59,050 nt of DNA from Thermosporothrix hazakensis (GTDB lineage: Bacteria; Chloroflexota; Ktedonobacteria; Ktedonobacterales; Ktedonobacteraceae), in assembly GCF_003253565.1 (NCBI RefSeq), contig NZ_QKUF01000033.1, positions 1 through 59,050 of the forward strand, read 5' to 3'. Of this stretch, positions 1 through 6,837 are shown piece by piece. A model generated the notes under the pieces. That model ran no database searches. It saw nothing but the letters and a program-made list of their open reading frames with translations, and had not been told where the DNA came from. The position numbers and the translations under genes were made by a program. How positions within the stretch are numbered: position 1 is the first letter of the stretch; the number at the start of each line of letters is the position of its first letter.

Positions 1-114
1 CTACAGGGTACCGTCGGGCAGACGGGAACCGACGAGGGTGTCTCGTCGAACGCTTCTGGACAGCCTGCCGCTACGCGTCGTCGCACTGCGGCGCCGCGCA
101 AGCAGGCTGGATGA
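1..114 (+). CDS. tnpB: TnpB (IS200/IS605 family), C-terminal fragment cut by window start
   Basis: The last 37 codons of a TnpB gene enter from the left edge and stop at TGA 112-114. The frame is set by comparison with the second copy at the right end of the window (58487-59050, minus strand), whose C-terminal tail is the same apart from a short stretch near positions 35-46, where this copy reads EGVS and the other APQGT. From about position 47 through 152 the two copies are identical. TnpB proteins are RNA-guided nucleases of IS200/IS605 elements; this end also overlaps the expected guide-RNA (omega RNA) scaffold. The catalytic part lies outside the window, so intactness cannot be judged. 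Confidence 0.85.
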   Translation, partial: LQGTVGQTGTDEGVSSNASGQPAATRRRTAAPRKQAG

Positions 115-152
115 AGGAAGAATCCCCGCCCTTCTGGCCTGGGGAGTGTCAA
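1..152 (+). mobile_element. Right end of an IS200/IS605-family element, left copy
   Basis: The match to the inverted copy at 58449-59050 ends exactly after TCAA (149-152), the same tetranucleotide that serves as the right cleavage site in IS608-type elements. A subterminal hairpin lies at 123-145 (arms TCCCC and GGGGA, with an inner GCC/GGC). The 3' end of tnpB plus this end is expected to form the omega RNA, with the guide read from the flank starting at 153. There are no inverted terminal repeats, as is usual for this family. Confidence 0.8.
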
Positions 153-219
153 TGAAAAGTGCAACCGAGAAGAAGTGTATTCCGTTACCATATTTCAAGA
201 AAATACTTTATTGTTCACC

Positions 220-248
220 TTGACACTCTCTGTATCATTCCTTATAAT
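220..248 (+). promoter_or_regulatory. Consensus sigma-70-type promoter of the micro-gene triplet
   Basis: A -35 box TTGACA (220-225), a 17-nt spacer and a -10 box TATAAT (243-248) match the consensus at all twelve positions. The start of transcription would be near 255. The leader then has two hairpins: TCTCC/GGAGA (259-273) and TCACCAGG/CCTGGTGA (276-303), before the first Shine-Dalgarno at 338. This is one of the strongest promoters visible in the window, and it drives nothing but three 19-codon genes and the terminator at 736. Confidence 0.85.
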
Positions 249-351
249 TACAGTGTGATCTCCGAAAAGGAGACATCACCAGGAAAAGAGAAGTGCCTGG
301 TGAAAGAAGCGAAACAGAACAGTTAGGAAAGCCAAAGAAAGGAGGCGCCCT

Positions 352-411
352 ATCAAAGTTCCTGTTCGCTTATTAGGGATGGTGTTTCAAGTGAGCAAGG
401 AGTGCCCGTAG
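352..411 (+). CDS. Micro-gene 1 of tandem triplet, 19 codons, atypical ATC start
   Basis: This unit reads IKVPVRLLGMVFQVSKECP and ends in TAG. It has a strong Shine-Dalgarno AAAGGAGG (338-345) six bases before codon 1, but codon 1 is ATC, where the sister units have ATG and GTG. ATC is a very weak start, so the unit is either poorly translated, decayed, or starts at ATG 379 (10 residues). Compared with unit 2, all replacements are conservative (V/I, R/H, L/V, M/V, S/T, K/Q), which argues that the peptide has been under selection. The stop codon lies in a hairpin (GCCCGT/GCGGGC, 404-419). I do not recognise the family. Confidence 0.5.
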   Translation: MKVPVRLLGMVFQVSKECP

Positions 412-481
412 AGGCGGGCTTTCCAGGCTTACCAAAGCACTTAGACAACAGCTCTTCTGGACAACGGAAGGAGGGTTGCCT

Positions 482-541
482 ATGAAAGTTCCCATCCATG
501 TCTTAGGAGTGGTGTTTCAAGTCACTCAGGAGTGCCCGTAG
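482..541 (+). CDS. Micro-gene 2 of tandem triplet, 19-aa hydrophobic peptide
   Basis: This unit encodes MKVPIHVLGVVFQVTQECP and stops at TAG 539-541. Its Shine-Dalgarno AAGGAGGG (468-475) sits six bases before ATG. Its start is exactly 130 bp after codon 1 of unit 1 and 130 bp before the start of unit 3. Unit 3 has the same peptide with only silent changes (GTC/GTG, GGA/GGG, CAA/CAG) and an ATG to GTG start change, while the spacers between the units have diverged. The peptide has a basic start, a hydrophobic core and a Glu-Cys-Pro tail, with no export signal. Possible roles are a signalling peptide, a regulatory leader or a tiny toxin; none is shown by the sequence. Confidence 0.7.
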   Translation: MKVPIHVLGVVFQVTQECP

Positions 542-611
542 AGGCGGGCTTCCAGAAGACATGAGAAAGGATAGAACGACAGCACCTCTCATCTAAGAAG
601 GAGGGTTGCCT

Positions 612-671
612 GTGAAAGTTCCCATCCATGTGTTAGGGGTGGTGTTTCAGGTCACTCAGGAGTGCCCGTAG
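612..671 (+). CDS. Micro-gene 3 of tandem triplet, 19-aa hydrophobic peptide, GTG start
   Basis: This unit encodes the same peptide as unit 2 from a GTG start, after Shine-Dalgarno AAGGAGGG (598-605). Every nucleotide difference from unit 2 inside the coding part is silent or at the start codon. The last codons and stop fall in the same hairpin (664-679), followed about 57 bp later by the shared terminator at 736-764. The three start codons (ATC, ATG, GTG) with near-equal Shine-Dalgarno sites suggest graded translation of one message. The family is unknown to me. Confidence 0.65.
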   Translation: MKVPIHVLGVVFQVTQECP

Positions 672-735
672 AGGCGGGCTCCTGGCATGAATTGTGAAAA
701 GACGATAAAAAAAACAACATGTCAGATAAAAAAAG

Positions 736-764
736 GGACCGGTTAGCAAGCAGCTAGCCGGTCC
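736..764. terminator. Bidirectional intrinsic terminator between micro-genes and speED
   Basis: A 12-bp stem (736-747 with 753-764, one G-T pair) encloses a 5-base loop. TTTCTCTTTT follows on the plus strand, and a run of seven T follows on the minus strand (A728-A734 on plus). It can end both the micro-gene transcript and the convergent speE-speD transcript. Confidence 0.85.
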
Positions 765-799
765 TTTCTCTTTTCAGGCTGTCAACAGAGATAACGGAA

Positions 800-1156
800 T
801 TAGCGCGTCAGTTCATGTGTCTGCATTCGTCCCGGAGCGAAAAGTTCAGCAATCGCCTGATGGACATTGCGGGCAGCGTTAGAATTGTCGCGAGTATAAT
901 TACAAACGTACACTTCGAGAGTGACATAAGCCAGTTCAGGCCAGGTATGAAGCGCGATATGGGATTCTGCCAGGGGAATAACGGCGGTAATACCACCACC
1001 CTCGAACTCATGGTAAAGCGCTCCGATCTGAGTTAACTGGTTCTCTCTCACTAATTGAGCCACTTTCTCACTGAGAGTCTGCTTATCGATCTTTCCTACC
1101 CTCTCACAATCGTACAATTCCGAGAGGATATGTAGCCCAACCGGAGGTGTTGTCAT
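800..1156 (-). CDS. speD: S-adenosylmethionine decarboxylase proenzyme, prokaryotic class 1B
   Basis: This 118-residue protein has the usual length of the short bacterial AdoMet decarboxylases. The enzyme makes decarboxylated AdoMet, the aminopropyl donor for spermidine-type polyamines. The self-cleavage site is visible as LAESH followed by LHTWPE: the chain is expected to split between Glu64 and Ser65, with Ser65 becoming the pyruvoyl cofactor. The conserved C-terminal block YVTLEVYVCN includes the usual active-site Cys. Its ATG follows directly on the TAG stop of the aminopropyltransferase gene (stop 1157-1159, start 1154-1156), so the two are translationally coupled. Confidence 0.93.
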   Translation of the reverse strand: MTTPPVGLHILSELYDCERVGKIDKQTLSEKVAQLVRENQLTQIGALYHEFEGGGITAVIPLAESHIALHTWPELAYVTLEVYVCNYTRDNSNAARNVHQAIAELFAPGRMQTHELTR

Positions 1157-2101
1157 CTACGAATTTCCTTTCTCCCCTTCAGCTAGTGGTTCGACAATTA
1201 ACGGTTGCTCATCGCTAACGATCTTACCGACATTTGGATCAGCAATTGCGTCTCGCAGATATTTAGGCAGAGAAAACATGTGCTGGTGCGATTCGCTATC
1301 ATAGAACTTGAGGTCGTTACAATCGCGTTCTTTGAGCGTTTGTGTTAGAGTTTCCGCGTCAAAGCGCGGGCGAATGTCATGGTCGCTTGCAACAACGAAG
1401 CCCCATGCAAGGCCATAATAAGGAATATACGTCTGATACGGGAGCACGTTCTTAAAGCACTGTTGCAGCGTTTTCACGATCGAGACATGCGGTGCGATAT
1501 CAGTAATATCAACGGTCTCGGCCTGCATACAGAGCACGCCACCCTCGGCCAGACGTGATTTTGCCAGCGAGAAGAACTCGGTGGTGAAGAGCGAGGTAGA
1601 GACCCCATCTTCCAGAGGGTCGGTCAGGTCCATGATGATCACGTCGAACCGCTCTTCTGTTTCCTCCAGATAGGTTCTTGCATCTCCATGTACCAACTCT
1701 ACCTTCTCATGATCGTAGGTTCCCTGGTGCCAGTCGTACAGATATTCTCTCGACAGGTTGATGAACTCTTCGTCAATGTCAACCATGACCACTTTTTCAA
1801 TGGTATTGTGCTTGAGAATCTCACGCAGGACAGCACCTTCGCCACCGCCAGCAATATAGACTTTTTTCGGGCTTTTGTTTGCGACAAGTGCAGGATGGAT
1901 CAACGCCTCATGATAGATAAATTCATCTTTTGCAGACGATTGTGGTAAACCATCCAAAAATACAGCCCTACCGAAACCCTGGACATCGGCAATCACGATC
2001 TCCTGGTATTTCGACTTTGTTGAGACCTCTGTCTTCAGCAGCCTGAACATATTCGCGCGACTGACCGCACGAAATTCAATCATCCAATTCTGTGCACGCA
2101 T
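1157..2101 (-). CDS. speE: Spermidine/thermospermine synthase-like aminopropyltransferase
   Basis: This 314-residue protein transfers the aminopropyl group from decarboxylated AdoMet to a polyamine acceptor. GGGEG at 85-89 is the donor-binding loop, VDID at 107-110 the acidic end of strand 2, GDA at 139-141, and MDLTDP at 157-162 carries the catalytic aspartate. Several segments (GGGEG rather than GGGDGG, DLTDP with a downstream LFTTEFF, and the late WGFVVASD) resemble thermospermine synthase (ACL5) more than classical SpeE, so the product may be thermospermine or another longer polyamine. It is the first gene of the speE-speD pair. A possible operator palindrome lies upstream at 2417-2435. 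Shine-Dalgarno AAGGAG lies about 11 bases before ATG 2101. Confidence 0.87.
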   Translation of the reverse strand: MRAQNWMIEFRAVSRANMFRLLKTEVSTKSKYQEIVIADVQGFGRAVFLDGLPQSSAKDEFIYHEALIHPALVANKSPKKVYIAGGGEGAVLREILKHNTIEKVVMVDIDEEFINLSREYLYDWHQGTYDHEKVELVHGDARTYLEETEERFDVIIMDLTDPLEDGVSTSLFTTEFFSLAKSRLAEGGVLCMQAETVDITDIAPHVSIVKTLQQCFKNVLPYQTYIPYYGLAWGFVVASDHDIRPRFDAETLTQTLKERDCNDLKFYDSESHQHMFSLPKYLRDAIADPNVGKIVSDEQPLIVEPLAEGEKGNS

Positions 2102-2416
2102 GACGCACCACTCTCCTTCTCAACAGAAATTTTGATCCCCTTCTCCACCCCCCGACCTACTAAAGAAAGATAATGGTATATCCTGTCGCTCGCTTGTTAA
2201 GATGTATCTGGGAGAATGTGTTCCTGGAACCGGGCTATTCCACTTCCGCCGCTTCGCTTTAGCAGGTGAGACCTCTTTAACAGGCGACGTCATGCCCTTC
2301 TCTCTCTGTATCTCTCCCCCCTCCGTTCCGACCTCCTCTACTTCTGCTTCCATCTCACACATGAGCAAGCTCTGTAAAGGTTGATGCTTACAACCAGTTA
2401 CAGAGCCATTTTACGG

Positions 2417-2435
2417 TATCACACAGTGTGTGATA
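2417..2435. promoter_or_regulatory. 19-bp perfect palindrome, candidate operator upstream of speE
   Basis: TATCACACAGTGTGTGATA is self-complementary around a central G, with 9-bp arms. It lies about 320 bp upstream of the speE start in non-coding DNA. Its regulator is not identifiable from the window. Confidence 0.45.
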
Positions 2436-3533
2436 ATGTTTCTTTCTTCGTTTGCTTGTTTTCCGTATTTGATTGTATAACTCACGCCTCAACGTGATGC
2501 TACGCGCATCCTGCCAGGGCGTATGAGAAAAGCGTGCTGCTTTCCTCCGTTCTCTGTGTGAAGGACACACTTCTAATAAGAACGTAAGGGTGCCCTCAAC
2601 AGTAACATGTTCTGACCGTTGTCAGTAAACTTCATCAGCAGCGCAACAAGCAACGCTGATGAGAAGACGCAGTCTCGTCTGACGAGTGCCAGCCTCGCAA
2701 ACAACTGCTTACAAGCCATATTTTATATCTTATTTCCCGGGGAAATGTCAATGCCTTTGGGACCTTTTTCAACAAAGCAAAAGCGCTCACCCCCCCTGAC
2801 AGGGCGTTCAAGTCTTTTTTTGCTTGCGGAAAATTCGTCCAATGTTGATGAGTCTGAGAAGCTCTCTCTTCGCCCGTCCTATTATCTCATCTTCACTGTG
2901 GTAATGCAAGCGATACTCGCTCAAGTTCTTTTTTTCTTCTCTCTACCCTTCAGTGCAACCTGACACCAGCCGATACCGTAGAAAGAGGTGACTGAAAGTC
3001 ATACTTTTTCAGTAAGCCATTCAGGGCAGAGCATACTCAATTCTTGCTCCTGAACGCCAGGTACAAACTCTATTCATTCTTCAATAAAATCAACTGGTAG
3101 CGTGATGATCGCTGCTAACGTTCACGATCATCGATCGTTTGGGTAGGGAATTACAGGAGAAAAATCGCCGTTTCTATCGATAAACGATACGATTTTCAGG
3201 TATGGAGTACGTACCCGGGCACTCATACGGAGGTAATTCAGCATATATGGAACAGCCACGCTCTTGTCTATTCTGAGTTTTCCGTATATACTACAATAAA
3301 TGGGAATAACACGTTTTCGCAGGCCTGTATTGACGGGGCCTCTGCTCAGGCACTTCCCGTCATACCCTCAATGCAGCCCTCTCCGTAGAGGATAAAAAGC
3401 ATTACACGCTCCATTACCCGAAGAGCAAGCTCACTCCGCCTGAGCCTGCCCTTTTGCTTTGTCTGGTTTTCTGACCTGGCAAACAATAGATAGACGAAAA
3501 GGAGTACTAAAGTACCCCTTCCCGGAGATGCCG

Positions 3534-3562
3534 TTGCAATTCCTATGAGCGTGTTATATAAT
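3534..3562 (+). promoter_or_regulatory. Promoter of the small HTH gene
   Basis: TTGCAA (3534-3539), a 17-nt spacer and a perfect TATAAT (3557-3562) lie 150 bp upstream of the HTH gene at 3713. A second TATAAT at 3588-3593 has no good -35 box. Confidence 0.5.
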
Positions 3563-3712
3563 AAAAACGCACAGTGCCAAAGTTTACTATAATCTCTTAT
3601 ATAGAATCAGAGATTTTCTGTTATTCCCTGCAAGCGGTGTAGCACTTGATACACTGCTTCATTTTATGGACTGAGCATTCAAACAACAATAAGTAAGGAG
3701 GAATTTTTTCCG

Positions 3713-3907
3713 ATGAATGATCTGCTGACCGTCTCTGAAGTTGCCGAAATTCTGCGTGTTGATGATACCACTGTTCGCCGCTGGGTGAAGCAGGGCGCTC
3801 TGGAAGCTGTTGTACTTCCTCATGTCAGCAGCCGCCAGGCTTACCGCATTAAGCGTGAGACGCTTGAAAAAGTCCTCGGCACAACCACCGACTTCAAGGC
3901 TTCTTAA
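3713..3907 (+). CDS. Small MerR/excisionase-type helix-turn-helix protein (BldC-like size)
   Basis: This 64-residue protein is essentially one winged helix-turn-helix. LTVSEVAEILRVDDTTVRRW at residues 5-24 is the classic MerR/excisionase N-terminal motif, followed by the wing with the RQAYRIKRETLEKVL segment. Its size and stand-alone form resemble BldC and other small DNA-binding regulators; excisionases share the fold, but no integrase is nearby. Shine-Dalgarno AAGGAGG lies 11 bases before ATG. It is monocistronic between its own promoter and a strong terminator at 3927-3956. Targets are unknown. Confidence 0.85.
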   Translation: MNDLLTVSEVAEILRVDDTTVRRWVKQGALEAVVLPHVSSRQAYRIKRETLEKVLGTTTDFKAS

Positions 3908-3926
3908 GCCATTTAGCAGAAAAAGA

Positions 3927-3956
3927 GGCTCGCATGATTTCATCGACATGCGAGCC
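3927..3956. terminator. Bidirectional terminator
   Basis: A perfect 10-bp stem GGCTCGCATG/CATGCGAGCC with a 10-base loop is followed by CTTCTTTTTG on the plus strand and by TTTTTC on the minus strand. It serves the HTH gene and the convergent acetyltransferase gene. Confidence 0.85.
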
Positions 3957-3971
3957 CTTCTTTTTGTCTTT

Positions 3972-4754
3972 TTAGCGGGGGGGCTGATATTCGCGGTAGA
4001 TCCCCAGGGCATGAAAGCCCAGTCGTTGATAGATATGGAAGCCATCTTCTGCCGCCTGCAATACCCCGAAACGATGCCCCGCTGCGCGTCCTTCCAACAA
4101 CGGATAGAGCGTTAACGCGCTTCCGAAGCCGCGGCCTCGATATGCTTCCAGCGTCGCCACATTGTACAGCCCAACCCCCTCGCCGGCAAGACAGAGCTCC
4201 GCCGTTGACACAGGCTCCCTCTGCCAGTAACCAACATACAGCCGCAGCGGACAATCATTCTTGAGCAGCTCATGCGCCGTCAGCCGATAAAAGGCAATCA
4301 ATTGTTCATCGGGCGGCATCCAGAGGCTCGCCAGCACCCGAGCAAAGTCCTCAAGCTGGCTCATGCTGCGCACGCGCTCGATCTTCAGTCCCTCCGGAAG
4401 CTGCAACGCCGGAAGCACACGCAGATCAACCGCCATCGCTGTTTCTGTCTCGGTGTTCGTCAGGCCAGCCGCCTCAAGCAGCTCAGGAAGCTCAGCGGGC
4501 CTATCCTGTGGACCGAGCCACCAGGAAAAACGCCGCCCGACGTGCCGAAAGTGCTCAATCGTGTTTTCAATACGCAGTGGTGCCTCCTCGGCGTCCAAGC
4601 GCGCCAGAGAGACATAGTTCAGGGTATCACAGTCCAGACCACTATCAACCAGCAATAATTGTGGATCGCGACGGACAAGCATAGCGGGATGCAGCGCTTG
4701 CAGGTAACTTTGATGGACCACAAGATTCTCGTCCATCAACGACAGCAGGTTCAT
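3972..4754 (-). CDS. GNAT-family N-acetyltransferase
   Basis: This 260-residue protein has a C-terminal GNAT domain. The acetyl-CoA loop RGRGFGSAL begins near residue 206, after the strand VGLYNVAT, and the end IYQRLGFHALGIY is the usual closing motif of the fold. The first 110 residues are less typical and may be a degenerate second GNAT-like half. I start at ATG 4754 because GGGAGG lies four bases upstream; an upstream ATG at 4817 lacks a good ribosome site. The substrate is unknown. Confidence 0.8.
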   Translation of the reverse strand: MNLLSLMDENLVVHQSYLQALHPAMLVRRDPQLLLVDSGLDCDTLNYVSLARLDAEEAPLRIENTIEHFRHVGRRFSWWLGPQDRPAELPELLEAAGLTNTETETAMAVDLRVLPALQLPEGLKIERVRSMSQLEDFARVLASLWMPPDEQLIAFYRLTAHELLKNDCPLRLYVGYWQREPVSTAELCLAGEGVGLYNVATLEAYRGRGFGSALTLYPLLEGRAAGHRFGVLQAAEDGFHIYQRLGFHALGIYREYQPPR

Positions 4755-4882
4755 CATTCCTCCCAGGCTTCCCTGTTTTTGAGTAAAAGAATGCTGACGA
4801 AATTTCGCCAGCCTCAAACATCAAAAACAGTATACAGAGCGCACACATGGGGATCAACGTACCGAAGGAGTGAAAAGCAGGA

Positions 4883-5239
4883 TCACAGCGAAGACTGCCG
4901 TTTGACATAGCGCTGCATCACTTCCCAATGCCTGAACGCCAGGCGTGCAAAGCGGATACAGCGATCCGAGATTTCTGCCACCGAACTTCTGGCGTTAAAG
5001 ATGACAGCCCAACCACCCTCATCATCTTCAATCTGCGGAACCAGCCAGTAGAGGTCCTCGCTTGGTATGGGCCAGGCTCCACCAAACGTCAGATCATTGC
5101 GTACAACAGCAATAACGGTCTCTTCATCGCTCGCATTGGCCGTCACCTGACCAATAGCGCGAGCATGTTTACAGAATACTTCGGCTGCCAGCCACGTTCT
5201 ATGGGGACGTTCAATTGCTTCCTGGGAAAAGACACGCAT
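4883..5239 (-). CDS. Conserved hypothetical protein, 118 aa
   Basis: I do not recognise this small soluble protein. It has no signal peptide and no membrane helix. The sequence is rich in acidic and aromatic residues (DLYWLVPQIEDDEGGW, IRFARLAFRHWEVMQRY), suggesting an alpha/beta fold. The start at 5239 is chosen because AAGGAG lies six bases upstream; the longer frame from 5254 would place this ribosome site inside the gene. It is followed downstream by the acetyltransferase gene after 128 bp, and may be transcribed with it. Confidence 0.6.
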   Translation of the reverse strand: MRVFSQEAIERPHRTWLAAEVFCKHARAIGQVTANASDEETVIAVVRNDLTFGGAWPIPSEDLYWLVPQIEDDEGGWAVIFNARSSVAEISDRCIRFARLAFRHWEVMQRYVKRQSSL

Positions 5240-5359
5240 GAGGAGCTCCTTCAACTAGCACAAAACAACCGGTTGCTACTCCCTTATTGTATCACAATTT
5301 CCTCTCAAAAAAGAGCAGAGGGCCCTTCTTCCAGTGGCCACTGCTTTCCAGCGCCAGCC

Positions 5360-5881
5360 TTAGAGTTCTGGCAGGCCGAGCGCCTCCCTGACTGCGTGAA
5401 GGGCCTCCTCCTCTTTGACACTGACTCGCCTTGTGATGGTACGTCTCCCCAGGCTCCTGAAATCGCGAAAACGCACCCCTTCCCCCGAAGCATTCGCGAT
5501 CTCCTCGCCGATCGCCACCACCCAACGCTTGAACTCGGTTGCCTCCGCTGGATAACTCTTCTGGTCCAGGATCTCGGCCACCTTCCGGCACGCGTGCAGA
5601 CAGAGATCGCGCACGTTTTTCGCGTCGGCCTCTTCCGAGAAGCGCTTCTCAGCCTTCCCTTTGCTGTCACCGTGGGCCTGTTGACCCTGTACAACGGCCT
5701 GAATCAGTTGATTGCGCGGAAAGCGTTTTGCCGTTTTAAAGACCGTAGGAACAAGAGAAAAGGCTTCCACAAGGCGCCCCAGGAAACCGCTATCAACCGC
5801 GCTCACAAAGCCACCAACCAGGAATGGCAGGCTCTCAAGATAGTTCCATTCCTCACGCGTATAGTTTCTTCTCGTGGTCAT
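5360..5881 (-). CDS. Conserved hypothetical soluble protein, 173 aa
   Basis: The N-terminal phrase YTREEWNYLESLPFLVGGFV, a middle segment with LIQAVVQGQQA and a helical part with CRKVAEILDQKSYPAEATEFK are typical of a widespread but unnamed bacterial family that I know only as hypothetical. It is all-helical by appearance, with no membrane segment. The start at 5881 follows AAGGAG by nine bases; the longer frame to 5938 is not needed. It is encoded alone on the minus strand, 120 bp upstream of the preceding hypothetical gene, and the two may share a transcript. Confidence 0.65.
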   Translation of the reverse strand: MTTRRNYTREEWNYLESLPFLVGGFVSAVDSGFLGRLVEAFSLVPTVFKTAKRFPRNQLIQAVVQGQQAHGDSKGKAEKRFSEEADAKNVRDLCLHACRKVAEILDQKSYPAEATEFKRWVVAIGEEIANASGEGVRFRDFRSLGRRTITRRVSVKEEEALHAVREALGLPEL

Positions 5882-5938
5882 TACTGTTGGCTCCTTCCCA
5901 AACCACAACATCCAGAGGCAGACCGGCAGCAGCATCAA

Positions 5939-6247
5939 AAAGGTGGTTGTTCACTCTTTCCACAGAGTATCATCTCTTTTCATTATACGTTTCTGGATTC
6001 GAAGTGGTCAATTCGGGGCAAAGAGAAAGTACAGGCCATGCGGCCAATAGGTACCATATATGCCTATTCGGTACTGGCACGTTTCCTTATTTTCAGGTAT
6101 ACTTTGCATTGCAATTGTAGTCGCGCACATTTTCATTTAAATATGCAGCTTTCTCTCCCTCTGAGGGTGCAACCGTGCGGTTCCGCAGTGGTTGGTATTT
6201 CTTCTTTTTCTTTTCTGCATTTATTCTTTTTCTTCAGAGGAGGAAGT
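5939..6247. promoter_or_regulatory. Intergenic stretch with candidate promoter 6074-6103
   Basis: There is no gene here. A possible promoter for the membrane protein at 6248 is CTGGCA (6074-6079), an 18-nt spacer and TATACT (6098-6103), leaving a leader of about 140 nt. The long open frame running through here from 4928 is not coding. Confidence 0.35.
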
Positions 6248-6805
6248 ATGTCTTCTACAATTGCTCCAAAGAGCGTTGTACGCTATCGTCCTTATCGTTC
6301 ATCTACCGTTGTAACAGAGGAACTCTACGATGCGGGCAACCGATCCCGCCGCCCGGTAACGGCGGCACACCCGACGAAGCGCTCTGGCCATTATCTGTTC
6401 TTTATGGTACTGGGAATGGCAGGAATGCTTCTCTGTGTCTGGCTCGGGCAAAGTCTATTTGCCTGGATATCCGTTGGACTGGATGACTTTCACTACGGTC
6501 GTCCTCGCACCTTTCACATCGATGCGACCGTAGGACATGAAGCCGGAACAACACCCAGTCATTTTATCGCAATGAATCTGCAAGGACGCATTCATATCGT
6601 TGAGCTACCTGGAGGCGATGCTTCCAAGCCTCATGTGTATGTGGGCCCTCAACTGCTAGGACCCGATGCCGCCCTTGTTCCGATTACTTTGCGTTTTAAT
6701 GATACAAACAATGACGGTCAACCAGATATGATTGTGCAGTTTCGTAACTCACAACTTATTTATTTGAACGTCAAAGGAACCTTTCAACCGCCAGACAACC
6801 ACTGA
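6248..6805 (+). CDS. Membrane-anchored hypothetical protein with a Ca-binding-like loop
   Basis: This 185-residue protein has a basic cytoplasmic N-terminus, one membrane helix at about residues 48-75 and an extracytoplasmic C-terminal domain. Near the end it has DTNNDGQPD, a D-x-N-x-D-G-x-x-D loop like those of dockerin or FG-GAP repeats, preceded by strands that could form part of a beta-propeller blade. Shine-Dalgarno AGAGGAGG precedes ATG 6248; the open frame extends far upstream to 4928, but that part is antisense to other genes and lacks coding character. Function unknown. Confidence 0.7.
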   Translation: MSSTIAPKSVVRYRPYRSSTVVTEELYDAGNRSRRPVTAAHPTKRSGHYLFFMVLGMAGMLLCVWLGQSLFAWISVGLDDFHYGRPRTFHIDATVGHEAGTTPSHFIAMNLQGRIHIVELPGGDASKPHVYVGPQLLGPDAALVPITLRFNDTNNDGQPDMIVQFRNSQLIYLNVKGTFQPPDNH

Positions 6806-6811
6806 ACCCGC

Positions 6812-6837
6812 GAGGGGGGTACCTGTTTTCCCCCCTC
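6812..6837. terminator. Hairpin between convergent genes
   Basis: GAGGGGGG (6812-6819) pairs with CCCCCCTC (6830-6837), and outer AACCC/GGGTT can extend it. There is no strong T-run, so termination may be partial; the hairpin abuts the stop of the CHAT gene. Confidence 0.5.

Larger units (their letters stand above)
332..680 (+). repeat. Three tandem units of 130-bp period
   Basis: Each unit has a Shine-Dalgarno, a 19-codon reading frame and the invariant 20-base end around the stop that includes GCCCGTAGAGGCGGGC. The starts at 352, 482 and 612 give a period of exactly 130 bp. The 50-60 bases between units are not conserved between units 1 and 2 or 2 and 3. The conserved parts are therefore the peptide and the stop-codon hairpin, not the DNA repeat as such. 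Confidence 0.85.
2102..3712. other. 1.6-kb stretch without a convincing gene
   Basis: The reading frames here (up to 114 codons) lack a Shine-Dalgarno, have skewed composition and look like nothing recognisable. The visible structures are the 19-bp palindrome at 2417-2435, a possible hairpin near 3103-3130 (ATGATCG with CGATCAT), the repeat TGACGGG/CCCGTCA around 3340, and the promoter at 3534-3562. It may hold regulatory RNA or a decayed gene; I cannot show either. Confidence 0.55.

Noticed and set aside
144..228. GAGTGTCAA (144-152) and TTGACACTC (220-228) as ends of an element
   Set aside because: The second is the -35 region of a promoter; the other tnpB copy shows that the element ends at TCAA and has no such partner.
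332..680. Tandem 130-bp units as a CRISPR array
   Set aside because: Only three units, long conserved parts with codon-type variation, a ribosome site in each, and no cas genes.
2619..2963. 114-codon frame in the gene-free stretch
   Set aside because: No ribosome site, no recognisable motif, composition like the non-coding surroundings.
3713..3907. The HTH protein as an excisionase of an integrated element
   Set aside because: No integrase, attachment repeats or phage genes nearby; it has its own promoter and terminator.
4928..6247. Long plus-strand frame of 625 codons
   Set aside because: Only the last 185 codons (6248-6805) have a ribosome site and protein-like sequence; the rest is antisense to two better minus-strand genes.
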